Of a stretch of 64,000 nucleotides of DNA, positions 8,050 through 16,765 are shown piece after piece. The notes beneath the pieces are model-generated. The model saw only the letters and a list, made by a program, of their open reading frames with translations, was not told the origin of the DNA and searched no databases. This DNA comes from a virus, in the IMG/VR virus record IMGVR_UViG_3300006793_000015, positions 50,470 through 114,469 of that record, one strand, 5' to 3'. Within the stretch, counting starts at the first letter, position 1; each line of letters starts with the position of its first letter. A program made the translations under genes and the position numbers.

Positions 8050-10941
8050 CTATTGTCCTGTTAGAGGATTTACTGGAAGTATGTCTGACAAATATCCGTG
8101 TTCTTTCCAACTATTATAACCGTTTCCATATTTACCGTGTGTAATCTTACTACTTTCACTCGCTGAGTTTCCGGCCGCCCAAGCAGTTACGGCTGCCGCT
8201 ATCGCACCTGCAGACACGGCATTAATAACATCTTTTCTCGCACTGCGTTCAGTATTGTTATTATTTGATATAGTAGTTTGGTCTTGGGACGCATAACTGC
8301 TTGTATTAATAATTGGATTTAATCCAACTACGCCAAGCGATTGTCCAGTAGGCTCGGTCAAAACAGTGCCTCCTGTACTAGTTACAAATGACGGCGATGA
8401 TCTATAACTCTCAATAGCAGGACTTGCACTAAATGTAAAAGATCCTGATGCGTCTCCTGGATTTGGACGCATAGGAGTAGTTCCACGCGAAGTATTGGAA
8501 ATTACTGCTGATGTAGTGCCTGACTGCGCCGACGTTGTGTTTAAAGAATTTAACTGAAATGATCTTGCTTCAGCCGCTCTAAACTCTTGTGCGCTTTGAG
8601 GAGAAGATTGTATTGCTTGGGTATTAAAATCTGCATGTGGATTTACACTGTTTCTATTTGACGCTGTTTCAGTTACAGGGCCACTAACTGAGTCAAACTC
8701 ACCTGCCCATTCTCTGTCAGCTGCTTCTGATGCAAGTTCGCGTTCTTTTTGTTCTTCTTGGCTGGCTAATGATTGCACTGGTGTTCCGTCAAATTCGCCA
8801 GCGGCGCTGTCAACGGCTGCTTCACTTCCAGGCGCGGTTGTTGTTGCTGATGCGGCCGCGGCTTTAGCATCTTCAAAATCATAATTTGCGGCTTCGTCAT
8901 CTGACATTAACTCTTGACCTGGTTTCTCAGGGTTGTCTATGTTTTCGCGCCATTGATTATAAATTCTTGTGGCCTCAACAGCTTGTGTAAATTCACCGCC
9001 TTGGAAAGTACTGTTTACCTCCCAAATTCTATAGTAACCTGACAATGTGCTACCGCCATCACTCTCAGCAAAGTTTGCTAATCCAGTTGCTTCATCATAA
9101 TCTCTTGGAGTTTTGAACACTAAGTAAAAATGCGAATCGTCAAGATCACTAAGAATTGCTCCGTTTGCTGGATCGTGTCCTTCGGTGCCGCCTTGGGCTC
9201 CTGTTTTATTAGGAGTAGTCATTGTTAGAATACCGTCTTGTTGTATATAACCAGGATCTCCAACAATCTCTAAACTAATAGTTATCATATCAGACCCAGG
9301 AGTTCTGTATAGATTTTCCATCAACGTGGCGCCAGTTCTTTGCTTTTGGTTTGCGTGTTCATCTGCATTAAATTTGTTATTTTTTGGTTTAATGCTTTGT
9401 GCGCCACTAACAACAGCCTCTCCATCTTGCTGATTCCCTGACTCAGGTGACACATTTGCTTCAGTTTCTTCAATAATAGGGTTTTCAGAACCTTCGTTTG
9501 ATGTTCCAATACCCGACATTGCCATTATAAAAGCATTGTTGAAGGTCAAATCTAAGTTTCTTATATCTAAGTTTTGTCCAGTGTAGATATAGCTATAACT
9601 TCTAGCAGGATTACGAAGGCCGTTTTCTCCAGGTTTAGATTTCCCGCCAGTAACTTCAGGATCAACTACTTTGTAAGGATCTATTTGTATAACTGTTTTT
9701 CTAGCATACTTGTTTCGTATTTTATCAAAATCTTTTAATGTCTTAACATACGTAATTTTCCACCAATTTAGGCCGTTTTCTGGATTTTTCAGTACTGACC
9801 TAGCATCCTTCATTTTATCAAGCGTGGTGTTTTCTTCTAGTTGATCAGTGACGTATGTACTATCACGTATTATTTTTTCAAGAAATGCTAACATGGATTG
9901 CCCAGGTGCTGTTATCTCAACCTTGTAGTCGCCTCTCTCACCTTCACCATAATACCTTATGTCTCTATTAAATTTAAATTTTTTCTCGGGAGGCACTTGA
10001 CGCCCCCTCTCGCCAGGAGCTGTAGTAACCGGGCCTACCCTCAATAAAGTTTGTTTAGCAACATTTGGTTCTATTTTTGCATTTTTTAGCTTTTCAGCAA
10101 TTGGGCCACCACCTGACCCTAATTTAAATTCAATTTCATCAGGAAATTCCTGTGTTTTCGGTGCGACGACAGTTCCGGCAGAATTTGGTTTTAGTCCTGC
10201 ACCACCTATTTTGTCTGTTGATCTTTCCACTTGCTCTCTATTAAATTCTTTCTCAAGAATTTTACAAAAGTCTTGAAGTGATTTTCCTTTAACTTGTTTT
10301 AAATTAAGTGCTTGGGTCAATGGATTGTTACTTCCTTCTAACACAGCCATTGCGATAAACTCAACTGAATAACTAGTACCGACTGACGTAATATTAAAAT
10401 CTAAACTTACTAATCTGACAGGAATCCATCGAGTAGCTGGTTTTATTCTAACCGGCTGGCCTGCATCATCGTACCCAAGAAAATCAATTTGAATTAGTAG
10501 CGGTTTCTCTGTCCAATTTGGTCCGTCTTCGGTTAGTACTTCGTGAAGTCTTTCCAACAATGTGGTGCCAGCTGGCTCTACAATGGCCATGTTCATATCC
10601 ATCACGTTGGTTGCACGACTGGTGGAATTCATACCCATCATTCCTGATATTGACATAGAATCTATGTAAAAATCCAATCCAAAGGCTGGGTGCCGGGCTG
10701 GTATAAACTCTGTGGCGCTGTCTGCAATTCCTCCGGAAGATATTAATGTGTTACATATAGAAGGAATATTTCCATGGCACCATTCCCAACTGCCGTTTTC
10801 AGCCAAATCGTTATACATCTGAAAAGATTTAAAACTTAACAAACTAATTTTATAAGTGTAGTTTGTGAACTGATGTAAAATATTATCAGGTGCTGGAATG
10901 GGCTTGTTAGGATCTATTTGTAGGTTTGGATCACCTGACAT
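8050..10941 (-). CDS. large baseplate hub-like structural protein
   Basis: A 963-residue protein without a name I can assign firmly. Residues about 20-230 look like a tail-tube-fold hub domain: FTNYTYKISLLSFKSFQMYN, then FYIDSMSISGMMGMN and NMAIVEPAGTTLLERLHEVL, a pattern reminiscent of gp27-type hub proteins where a strand pair precedes an EP-G-L motif. The middle part (YSYIYTGQNLDIRNLDLTFN) is beta-rich. The last 250 residues are Ser/Ala/Thr/Gln-rich and low in complexity. It sits between gp53 and the gp5-like spike, where a gp27 functional equivalent would be expected. It starts 4 nt after the gp53 stop with a GGAG motif upstream. A hub role is inference. Confidence 0.6.
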   Translation of the reverse strand: MSGDPNLQIDPNKPIPAPDNILHQFTNYTYKISLLSFKSFQMYNDLAENGSWEWCHGNIPSICNTLISSGGIADSATEFIPARHPAFGLDFYIDSMSISGMMGMNSTSRATNVMDMNMAIVEPAGTTLLERLHEVLTEDGPNWTEKPLLIQIDFLGYDDAGQPVRIKPATRWIPVRLVSLDFNITSVGTSYSVEFIAMAVLEGSNNPLTQALNLKQVKGKSLQDFCKILEKEFNREQVERSTDKIGGAGLKPNSAGTVVAPKTQEFPDEIEFKLGSGGGPIAEKLKNAKIEPNVAKQTLLRVGPVTTAPGERGRQVPPEKKFKFNRDIRYYGEGERGDYKVEITAPGQSMLAFLEKIIRDSTYVTDQLEENTTLDKMKDARSVLKNPENGLNWWKITYVKTLKDFDKIRNKYARKTVIQIDPYKVVDPEVTGGKSKPGENGLRNPARSYSYIYTGQNLDIRNLDLTFNNAFIMAMSGIGTSNEGSENPIIEETEANVSPESGNQQDGEAVVSGAQSIKPKNNKFNADEHANQKQRTGATLMENLYRTPGSDMITISLEIVGDPGYIQQDGILTMTTPNKTGAQGGTEGHDPANGAILSDLDDSHFYLVFKTPRDYDEATGLANFAESDGGSTLSGYYRIWEVNSTFQGGEFTQAVEATRIYNQWRENIDNPEKPGQELMSDDEAANYDFEDAKAAAASATTTAPGSEAAVDSAAGEFDGTPVQSLASQEEQKERELASEAADREWAGEFDSVSGPVTETASNRNSVNPHADFNTQAIQSSPQSAQEFRAAEARSFQLNSLNTTSAQSGTTSAVISNTSRGTTPMRPNPGDASGSFTFSASPAIESYRSSPSFVTSTGGTVLTEPTGQSLGVVGLNPIINTSSYASQDQTTISNNNNTERSARKDVINAVSAGAIAAAVTAWAAGNSASESSKITHGKYGNGYNSWKEHGYLSDILPVNPLTGQ

Positions 10942-10945
10942 GATA

Positions 10946-11257
10946 TTATAACTCCAATGATTTTTGAAGAGTTGTTATTTTTGGTACAAATATAGTTACG
11001 CCCGCAACAAAATCATATACTGGGTCAATTAGAGTGTCTGGGTTTCTCACCGCAAATACCCACCACAGGTTAGCATTGTTATAAATGTCATGTGCTAATA
11101 AATCAGGGCGATTATTATAACTCTCTTCAATTTGATATTCTAAATCGTCGTTTTCGAATGGAAAGGATCTCTTTCTCATTATGCCTAATCTACTATTTAC
11201 AGTGGGAGTTAAGTAATAAGGACTATCTGCAAAATAACTGTATCTTGTCTTTGCCAT
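10946..11257 (-). CDS. gp53: baseplate wedge subunit gp53 (LysM-like)
   Basis: A 103-residue gp53-type protein. The C-terminal half RPDLLAHDIYNNANLWWVFA followed by NPDTLIDPVYDF and TIFVP has the LysM-like pattern of gp53 proteins, which bind gp25/gp6 in the wedge. I chose the start at 11257 (MAKTRYSYF): it has AAGGAGG at a good distance, whereas the upstream in-frame ATG at 11284 lies inside the preceding gene and has no ribosome-binding site. The preceding gene's stop (TAA at 11261-11259) is immediately adjacent, so translation is coupled. T4 gp53 is 196 residues; this is the short form. Confidence 0.85.
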   Translation of the reverse strand: MAKTRYSYFADSPYYLTPTVNSRLGIMRKRSFPFENDDLEYQIEESYNNRPDLLAHDIYNNANLWWVFAVRNPDTLIDPVYDFVAGVTIFVPKITTLQKSLEL

Positions 11258-11258
11258 T

Positions 11259-11927
11259 TTATATAAAGCCTCCTTCACTGTCACTTCCTAATAATCCGCC
11301 AGATGCGAATTTTTTCAGTCCAAAACGTTTGGATGTTGCTTTTCTTGAATACGTTGGCTTTGCTGTTATAGTAACTGTAGTGCTTGATGGAATCATTGTT
11401 TTACCATCAGAAGTTCTAATGTAATCAACACTACTTGGAAGTTCCATCGAAAATGATTCTACTACAACAGGTACATTTGAAAATATGTAATCTCCAGATG
11501 CATTTAATCTTAGTACAGGTGGCGGCGTGCCTGCTACAGGCTCCGCATCTTGTCCAAAAAACATTTTTGTAACAGTTCTTAAAAAGTGTAACACTCCTCT
11601 TAAATAGTCCGCCTCAGCAGAACTATTTGCTGTAAACTGTCCTGTAATTTGTATTGAGCCAATTTGATGACTTTCAAACGTAGGATGATCATAGTTTGTA
11701 TGAGTAAGTCCAGCCGCGCCATAAGCCGCGTTGTGTTGAACAAACAGTGTCGGAGTGTAAGGAAAAATAATTCCTTTTCCGGCTGCCAATGGACTTAGCA
11801 CTGGTCCTCCCAAGAGGTCAGTGTTGACTGTTAATCTTGTTCTCCAATCCTCACCTACATCGCTAAACGCAACTATTGGCGCCGCAATGCTACCTAATAA
11901 TATTCCACCAAATGGTATTGTTGCCAT
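11259..11927 (-). CDS. baseplate tail tube cap protein, gp48/gp54-like
   Basis: A 222-residue protein. The sequence PPPVLRLNASGDYIFSNVPV followed by VVESFSMELPSSVDYI is the signature of tube-initiator/cap proteins of the gp48/gp54 group in T4-like phages: the hydrophobic V-x-SF-x-x-x-LP-x-x-VDYI strand is shared with tail-tube folds. An N-terminal glycine-rich, hydrophobic segment (GGILLGSIAAPIVAF) is present. The start at 11927 (MATIPFGG) has AGGAAC upstream; an in-frame ATG at 12005 would add 26 unlikely residues and cross the promoter region. It is the first gene of the minus-strand baseplate operon. Distinguishing gp48 from gp54 needs profile searches. Confidence 0.65.
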   Translation of the reverse strand: MATIPFGGILLGSIAAPIVAFSDVGEDWRTRLTVNTDLLGGPVLSPLAAGKGIIFPYTPTLFVQHNAAYGAAGLTHTNYDHPTFESHQIGSIQITGQFTANSSAEADYLRGVLHFLRTVTKMFFGQDAEPVAGTPPPVLRLNASGDYIFSNVPVVVESFSMELPSSVDYIRTSDGKTMIPSSTTVTITAKPTYSRKATSKRFGLKKFASGGLLGSDSEGGFI

Positions 11928-11950
11928 AAAAAAGTTCCTGTATGCCTTGT

Positions 11951-11959
11951 TATTTATTT
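11951..11959 (-). promoter_or_regulatory. late promoter box AAATAAATA for the baseplate operon
   Basis: Minus-strand AAATAAATA ends 23 nt before the 11927 start codon. It faces away from the gp55 promoters at 11958-11991, giving a divergent promoter pair in an 80-bp gap. Confidence 0.55.
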
Positions 11960-11986
11960 GACTTTTTAATATACGTGTATTATAAT
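11958..11986 (+). promoter_or_regulatory. sigma70-type promoter TTGACT-N17-TATAAT before gp55
   Basis: TTGACT (11958-11963) and a perfect TATAAT (11981-11986) are separated by exactly 17 bases, and gp55 begins at 12008. The match implies use by unmodified host RNA polymerase, as expected for a gene that must be made before late transcription. Confidence 0.7.
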
Positions 11987-11991
11987 AAATA
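11984..11991 (+). promoter_or_regulatory. late promoter box AATAAATA overlapping the gp55 sigma70 promoter
   Basis: AATAAATA overlaps the -10 TATAAT by three bases and lies 16 nt before the gp55 ATG. If active, gp55 would sustain its own expression late in infection. Confidence 0.4.
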
Positions 11992-12007
11992 CTATATTGG
12001 AGCATAA

Positions 12008-12814
12008 ATGAACAATAAAAAAACAGTTTACCTTAGAAACAAAGATATTTTAGAAGAAATACACAAATCAAAGAATACCTACAGTAGTTACACTACACCA
12101 GAAGATGCTGATTACGATATCATTGTACCAGAGATTGAAAAAATTAATATAAGATCTGTTGCACAAGCGAAGCGTAATCGAGCGGCAAAACTTTCCAAGA
12201 TAGAACACGCAAAAGCAGTAGAGGAAAATACATCTCGTAAAAAACCTCGACTTATTGACTTTCAAATTAATTGGAAAAAGATTCCTAAAGAAGATCTTGT
12301 GTTTAGAGTTATGACTTTTGACCATATTCCTTTACAACACGGAAGGGTTAAAACACCAAAGCGTGTAGCGGATCACTATGAAAAACTTCCTTTTCCGCCA
12401 TATCAACACTTTCGTTATGATGACAATAAGGAACTTTTTTGCGTAGGCAAAAGTCACTGGATTGGTGACTTAGAAACTGGATATTTTAACAAGGATCATG
12501 GTCAAATGACTGAAAACCTCGCTAAAATGTTTATGAAGTTATGTGATCGTTATGGCACAAGATCTAACTGGCGCGGATACACATATAATGATGAGATGCG
12601 CGGTACTGCGATATTACAATTAATTCAAGTAGGGTTACTATTTGATGAAAGTAAAAGCCAAAACCCATTTGCGTATTACACAGCAATTGTCACTAACTCG
12701 TTTACCAAGATTCTTAATATGGAAAAGCGTAACCAAAACATTCGTGATGATATATTAGAAATGAATGATATGGCGCCAAGTTACACAAGGCAAAATCAAA
12801 ACGCAAAAACTTGA
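12008..12814 (+). CDS. gp55: late transcription sigma factor gp55
   Basis: A 268-residue gp55-type sigma factor, which directs host RNA polymerase to TATAAATA late promoters. The sigma region-2-like core is visible at about residues 195-255: WRGYTYNDEMRGTAILQLIQ, then NPFAYYTAIVTNSFTKILN, followed by EKRNQNIRDDILEMND. T4 gp55 is 185 residues; the extra length is an N-terminal basic segment (AQAKRNRAAKLSKIEHAKA) and a FRVMTFDHIPLQHGR region. It has its own sigma70-like promoter, and the abundance of late boxes in this window fits its role. The gene ends at 12814, where its stop overlaps the -35 of the next promoter. Confidence 0.93.
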   Translation: MNNKKTVYLRNKDILEEIHKSKNTYSSYTTPEDADYDIIVPEIEKINIRSVAQAKRNRAAKLSKIEHAKAVEENTSRKKPRLIDFQINWKKIPKEDLVFRVMTFDHIPLQHGRVKTPKRVADHYEKLPFPPYQHFRYDDNKELFCVGKSHWIGDLETGYFNKDHGQMTENLAKMFMKLCDRYGTRSNWRGYTYNDEMRGTAILQLIQVGLLFDESKSQNPFAYYTAIVTNSFTKILNMEKRNQNIRDDILEMNDMAPSYTRQNQNAKT

Positions 12815-12839
12815 CAATTTACTTTAACTTTAGTATAAT
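12811..12839 (+). promoter_or_regulatory. consensus sigma70 promoter TTGACA-N17-TATAAT before gp47
   Basis: TTGACA (12811-12816) and TATAAT (12834-12839) are both perfect matches with the optimal 17-base spacer. The -35 overlaps the gp55 stop codon. Transcription would start about 6 nt before the gp47 ATG at 12852, giving a very short leader. Confidence 0.8.
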
Positions 12840-12851
12840 ATTTAATTATAT

Positions 12852-13877
12852 ATGAGTAACAATAATCTATTTAAAAAAGTAGCAGTTTGTACAGATATAC
12901 ACTTCGGAAATAAAAGCAATTCAACTACACACAATCAAGATTGTGAAGACTTTATTGACTGGTTTATAGAAACGGCGCACAAAAACGATTGCGAGACTTG
13001 CATGTTTTTAGGCGACTGGCATCACCAGCGAGCAAGCATTAACGTCCATACGTTAAACTATAGTTTGCGTAGTTTGGAAAAGTTGGGTAAATCTTTTGAG
13101 AAGTTTTACTTTATTACAGGCAACCATGATCTCTACTACAGAGATCGTCGTGATCTAAACAGTGTTGAATTTGCTAGTAGATTTCCTGGAATTTCTATTG
13201 TAAATCAAACAATTAACGAGGGCAATGTTGCTATTGTTCCGTGGTTAGTTGGTGATGACTTTAAGAAAATTAAAAAAATTAAAGCAAAGTATATTTTTGG
13301 ACACTTTGAACTGCCTCACTTTTACATGAACGCTATGGTACAAATGCCGGATCACGGCGAACTTTATGCTGACGACATGGGACATGCAGACTACGTGTTT
13401 AGTGGTCATTTCCATAAAAGACAACAGCAAAAGAATGTAATATACATTGGTAATTGCTTTCCACACAACTATGCTGATGCGTGGGACGATGATCGTGGCA
13501 TGATGATGTTGGAATGGGATGGTGAGCCAGAGTATGTTGCTTGGCCTGATGCTCCATCATATAAAACACTAAAACTATCGCAACTGTTAGAGAATCCTAC
13601 GCAGTATTTAGATAGTAAAACATACGCAAGAGTAACAATGGATATTGACATTAGTTACGAAGAAGCAAACTTTATCAAAGAAACATTTACAAAAGAGCAA
13701 AGTGTTCGCGAGTTAAGTTTATTACCGAATAAAGAGAAACAAGACCTTGACATTATTGATGAGGATATTCAACTTAACTTTGATAGCATCGATTCAATTG
13801 TTAGTGACCAATTAGCCAACATTGAAAGCGAGCATTACAATCCACAAACGTTGTTAGAAATATATAGGAACATTTAA
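12852..13877 (+). CDS. gp47: recombination endonuclease subunit gp47 (SbcD/Mre11-like)
   Basis: A 341-residue calcineurin-type phosphoesterase, the nuclease subunit of the gp46/47 complex that resects DNA ends for recombination-dependent replication. Metal-binding motifs appear in order: TDIHFGN (D15, H17), FLGDWHH (about residue 55), TGNHDLYYRD (about 90-100), FGHFE and a final SGHFHKRQ. Length equals T4 gp47 (339). It is followed by gp46 with a 1-nt TAATG overlap, giving coupled, stoichiometric synthesis. It is driven by the perfect sigma70-like promoter overlapping the end of gp55 and has essentially no leader or Shine-Dalgarno sequence. Confidence 0.95.
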   Translation: MSNNNLFKKVAVCTDIHFGNKSNSTTHNQDCEDFIDWFIETAHKNDCETCMFLGDWHHQRASINVHTLNYSLRSLEKLGKSFEKFYFITGNHDLYYRDRRDLNSVEFASRFPGISIVNQTINEGNVAIVPWLVGDDFKKIKKIKAKYIFGHFELPHFYMNAMVQMPDHGELYADDMGHADYVFSGHFHKRQQQKNVIYIGNCFPHNYADAWDDDRGMMMLEWDGEPEYVAWPDAPSYKTLKLSQLLENPTQYLDSKTYARVTMDIDISYEEANFIKETFTKEQSVRELSLLPNKEKQDLDIIDEDIQLNFDSIDSIVSDQLANIESEHYNPQTLLEIYRNI

Positions 13878-15637
13878 TGTTAGTCTTAAAATCTCTGACA
13901 GTAAAGAATTTTATGAGCGTGGGTAACCAAACCCAAGCAGTTAGTTTAGACAGACAGGATCTCACACTTGTTTTAGGTGAAAACTTAGACTTAGGCGGCG
14001 ATGATGCCGGCGCTCGTAATGGTACAGGCAAGACTACTATTGTTAATGCGTTGAGTTATGTGTTGTATGGACAAGCATTAACAAATATTAAAAAAGATAA
14101 TTTAATCAATAAAACAAATGCCAAAGGCATGTTAGTCACTGTTGAGTTTGAAAAAGACGGTGTACATCATCGTATAGAACGTGGCAGACGACCGGGTATT
14201 TTAAAATATTATTCAAACAATGACGAGGTTGATCAAGCGCAAGGCGAAAATAGACAAACGCAAGATCAAATAGAAGAAGCAGTTGGTATGTCGCATACAA
14301 TGTTTAAACACGTTGTGGCACTTAACACATACACTGAGCCGTTTCTTGCTATGCGTGTATCAGATCAACGTGACGTTATTGAGCAGTTACTCGGTATTAC
14401 TTTGCTGTCTGAGAAAGCAGAAAAACTTAAAGAGATTATAAGACAAACAAAGGATCTTATTACTGAAGAAGAATACGCAATCAAAGGTAAGCAACAAGCA
14501 AACGAGAATATTGAGAACACTATTAAAAGTCTCGGCATAAAACAAAAAGCGTGGGTAGAGTCTCGCAACAAAGATATTGAGAAAATAGACAATGCTGTTA
14601 AAGAACTTGAAGCTGTCGAGATTGAAGAGGAAATAGCACTACACACTAAAAAAGCAAACATAGAGCAGTTAGAGTCTAAACTGCGTGGATATAACAGAGA
14701 ACAGTCAACTTCTAAGAACTTATTATCCAAATATAACAAGGAGTTAGCGCGGTTTGAGAAGAATATATCACAAACCGAGGATAAAACATGCCATACTTGC
14801 GGACAAGCATTACACGACGAAATACACCAAAAGATGCTTGCGGATTTGGAAGAACAAATAACTGAGCATAAACAATCTATTAAAGCAGAAGAGAAAAACT
14901 TAGCAACTGTTACTAAAAAAATAGAAGAAATTGGTACTATTGATTGGTACGAAGAAACGTTTTATGATGATATTGCTAGTGCTTATAAGCATGATAGTAG
15001 TTTAGAGCATTTGCGTAATACTTTAGTAGAGAAGGCAGAGGAAGAAGATCCGTATAAGTCTCAAATTGAAGATCTACAAAATTCTGTTTTACAAGAAATT
15101 AATTACAATAAATTAAATGAATTAGTGTCTCTTAGAGAGCACCAAGAGTTTTTAGCACGATTGCTAGTTAATAAGGACTCATTTATTCGCAAAAGAATTA
15201 TTGATCAAAACTTAGCATTGTTAAATAAAAGACTAAGTTATTACTTAGACAAGATTGGATTACCACATGCTGTAATGTTCTTGAACGATTTAAGCGTTGA
15301 AATTACAGAGTATGGGCGTGATCTAGACTTTGATAATCTTAGTAGAGGCGAACGAAATAGACTTATTTTAAGTTTATCTTGGGCGTTTAGGGATGTTTGG
15401 GAACACTTATACGACAACATAAACCTGCTAGTTATTGACGAATTAGTTGATAGTGGTATGGATGCGTTAGGGTTAGAAGGTAGTATAAGTATTCTTAAGA
15501 AATTTTGTAGAGATAGAAATAAAAGTGTATTTCTTATCTCGCATAAAGATGAACTGGTCGGGCGTGTGCATAACGTTCTGACAGTTACAAAAGAAAATGG
15601 TTTCACAAATTACAGTGACGATATAGAAATCATGTAA
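13877..15637 (+). CDS. gp46: recombination endonuclease subunit gp46 (SbcC/Rad50-like)
   Basis: A 586-residue SMC-type ATPase partner of gp47. Walker A is GARNGTGKTTIVNAL near residue 50. Long coiled coils flank a zinc hook with CHTCGQ near residue 305. The ABC signature LSRGERNRLILSLSWAF and Walker B NLLVIDELVDSG follow near the C-terminus, with an ISHKDE H-loop. T4 gp46 is 560 residues. The start codon overlaps the gp47 stop. Together the two genes form the end-processing machine, and the following nuclease and histone-like genes probably share the transcript. Confidence 0.95.
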   Translation: MLVLKSLTVKNFMSVGNQTQAVSLDRQDLTLVLGENLDLGGDDAGARNGTGKTTIVNALSYVLYGQALTNIKKDNLINKTNAKGMLVTVEFEKDGVHHRIERGRRPGILKYYSNNDEVDQAQGENRQTQDQIEEAVGMSHTMFKHVVALNTYTEPFLAMRVSDQRDVIEQLLGITLLSEKAEKLKEIIRQTKDLITEEEYAIKGKQQANENIENTIKSLGIKQKAWVESRNKDIEKIDNAVKELEAVEIEEEIALHTKKANIEQLESKLRGYNREQSTSKNLLSKYNKELARFEKNISQTEDKTCHTCGQALHDEIHQKMLADLEEQITEHKQSIKAEEKNLATVTKKIEEIGTIDWYEETFYDDIASAYKHDSSLEHLRNTLVEKAEEEDPYKSQIEDLQNSVLQEINYNKLNELVSLREHQEFLARLLVNKDSFIRKRIIDQNLALLNKRLSYYLDKIGLPHAVMFLNDLSVEITEYGRDLDFDNLSRGERNRLILSLSWAFRDVWEHLYDNINLLVIDELVDSGMDALGLEGSISILKKFCRDRNKSVFLISHKDELVGRVHNVLTVTKENGFTNYSDDIEIM

Positions 15638-15640
15638 ATA
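15634..15640 (+). promoter_or_regulatory. possible late promoter box GTAAATA at the end of gp46
   Basis: GTAAATA contains the gp46 stop codon and lies 28 nt upstream of the 59-aa gene, with an AAGGAG ribosome-binding site between. The first base deviates from consensus. Confidence 0.3.
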
Positions 15641-15668
15641 GATTTTTACACATTAAGGAGTAAACAAT

Positions 15669-15848
15669 ATGTCAACAATTCATGAGCAAATCTTAGAGCA
15701 AGTCGAAACATACGTTAGCGAATCTTCAAAGTTTGAGGATAAGGGTGTAAAAGCCGCGGCCGCTCGCGCTCGTAAAGCGTTAGGCGAAATTGGTAAATTA
15801 GCTAAAACACGCAGGGCTGAGATTCAAGACAAAAAGAACGCAATGTAA
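15669..15848 (+). CDS. histone H1-like small basic protein (Hc1-like)
   Basis: A 59-residue ORF, MSTIHEQILE at the start, preceded by a good AAGGAG site. The central KAAAARARKALGEIGKLAKT resembles the histone H1-like Hc1 family, in which a helix with K-AAxRARKxLxE-xxKL binds DNA or chaperones it; the C-terminus (RRAEIQDKKNA) is also basic. Small proteins of this type occur in bacteria and phages. Its place between gp46 and a PD-(D/E)XK nuclease suggests a DNA-structuring or recombination accessory role, which is inference. The stop is 3 nt before the next gene's ATG. Confidence 0.7.
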   Translation: MSTIHEQILEQVETYVSESSKFEDKGVKAAAARARKALGEIGKLAKTRRAEIQDKKNAM

Positions 15849-15851
15849 TTA

Positions 15852-16355
15852 ATGCCCAGTAAGCAAAAAATTAAAGGCTCTACATGGGAACGCGACGTTG
15901 CTAAACACTTATCTGATTTATACAGTGAGACGTTTATTCGCGTACCTCATAGCGGGTCTTACATTGGTGGAGTAAACAAAGCAAGGAAGGAATTTTTACA
16001 CGAAGGACAAATACGTTCTTTTAAAGGAGATATCATTCCAGGTCAAAGTATGCCTTTACTCAATATTGAGTGTAAGGCATATAAAGACTTTCCATTTCAT
16101 CATTTGTTTGGACAAGACGTAAAACTTTTAGATGATTGGATAGCACAGTTGTTAGAGCCTGCTGACGAAGGAGACTTTAACATCTTAATAATGAAATTTA
16201 ATAGAAAAGGCAAATACATAGCAGTAGAAGATAGGCACACCACACTAAAATTCAATAGGCACATTAACTATAAAGGTTGGAACTTTTGTGAGTACGATAA
16301 TTTTTGGGCTCACAACACTGACCAAGTTAAGCTTCTCTCAAGTACACAAAACTAA
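15852..16355 (+). CDS. PD-(D/E)XK nuclease, Holliday-junction resolvase-like
   Basis: A 167-residue nuclease of the restriction-endonuclease-like fold. A helix with E13 (STWERDVAKHL), then D60 in SFKGDI and E73-C-K75 in NIECKAY form the E...D...ExK catalytic pattern of archaeal-type Hjc resolvases and related phage nucleases. The small size fits a single-domain enzyme. It follows gp46 and the histone-like gene, so it probably cleaves branched recombination or packaging intermediates, a job done by gp49 in T4. It starts 3 nt after the previous stop without a clear ribosome-binding site, suggesting coupling. Substrate specificity cannot be read from sequence. Confidence 0.75.
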   Translation: MPSKQKIKGSTWERDVAKHLSDLYSETFIRVPHSGSYIGGVNKARKEFLHEGQIRSFKGDIIPGQSMPLLNIECKAYKDFPFHHLFGQDVKLLDDWIAQLLEPADEGDFNILIMKFNRKGKYIAVEDRHTTLKFNRHINYKGWNFCEYDNFWAHNTDQVKLLSSTQN

Positions 16356-16369
16356 ACTAGGCACAGACA

Positions 16370-16690
16370 CAAGACATCTACAATGCGGTTAAGACCCGCT
16401 CTCCTTGACGGTGTAGCATAAGCACACTGGGATTCTGGAGATGATGACAAAAATTTAGCGTATTAATTATTTCAGGGCTAAAAAGACGAGGGTAAAAACC
16501 TCGCGTCTATTATTTGTTGAAACTGTAGCACTTAATAGATACCGTTTGTTGGCGTGATAGCCAGGAGACTGTGGTAGGGAGTACAGGACAACCGCTTCCG
16601 TGTTTAACAACAATCCACAACAGTTTACAGGTCGGGACTGAAGGAAAAAGTCTAACCACACTTCACCCAGTCGGGTGGAGTGTGAACGGA
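16370..16690 (+). ncRNA. candidate structured non-coding RNA or long 5' leader (strand inferred)
   Basis: No plausible gene covers the roughly 435 bases between the nuclease and the next gene. The stretch looks richer in G+C than the other intergenic gaps and holds several stable hairpins: CTACA/TGTAG (16378-16382 with 16412-16416) enclosing GCGG/CCGC; AGACGAGG/CCTCGCGTCT (16484-16508, 2-nt bulge); GGACT/AGTCT (16635-16653); and a 12-bp stem with an AGTC loop (16657-16684). An alternative pairing TCTCC/GGAGA (16400-16404 with 16437-16441) competes with the first stem. I could not match it to tmRNA, RNase P RNA, SRP RNA, a tRNA or an intron. The strand follows the flanking genes. Confidence 0.5.
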
Positions 16691-16722
16691 ACTTCGGGAA
16701 AAAGTTAATCAAAAGAACTTTA

Positions 16723-16765
16723 GTTAAATAGTATTATACTCTTTTAAAAGTGATTTATATAAATT
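16723..16765 (+). promoter_or_regulatory. two late promoter-like boxes before the transferase gene
   Basis: GTTAAATA (16723-16730) and TATAAATT (16758-16765) each deviate from TATAAATA at one or two positions and lie 62 and 27 nt before the ATG at 16793. Confidence 0.35.

Noticed and set aside
11927-12005. Start of the tube-cap gene at 12005
   Set aside because: It would add 26 AT-rich-encoded residues across the divergent promoters and lacks a ribosome-binding site.
16370-16690. Identity as tmRNA, RNase P RNA, SRP RNA, tRNA, glutamine riboswitch or self-splicing intron
   Set aside because: A loose AGGTCGGGACTGAAGGAAA resemblance to SRP RNA and GGAAC resemblances to glnA leaders do not carry the required conserved loops; no T-arm, no tmRNA tag and no intron core were found.
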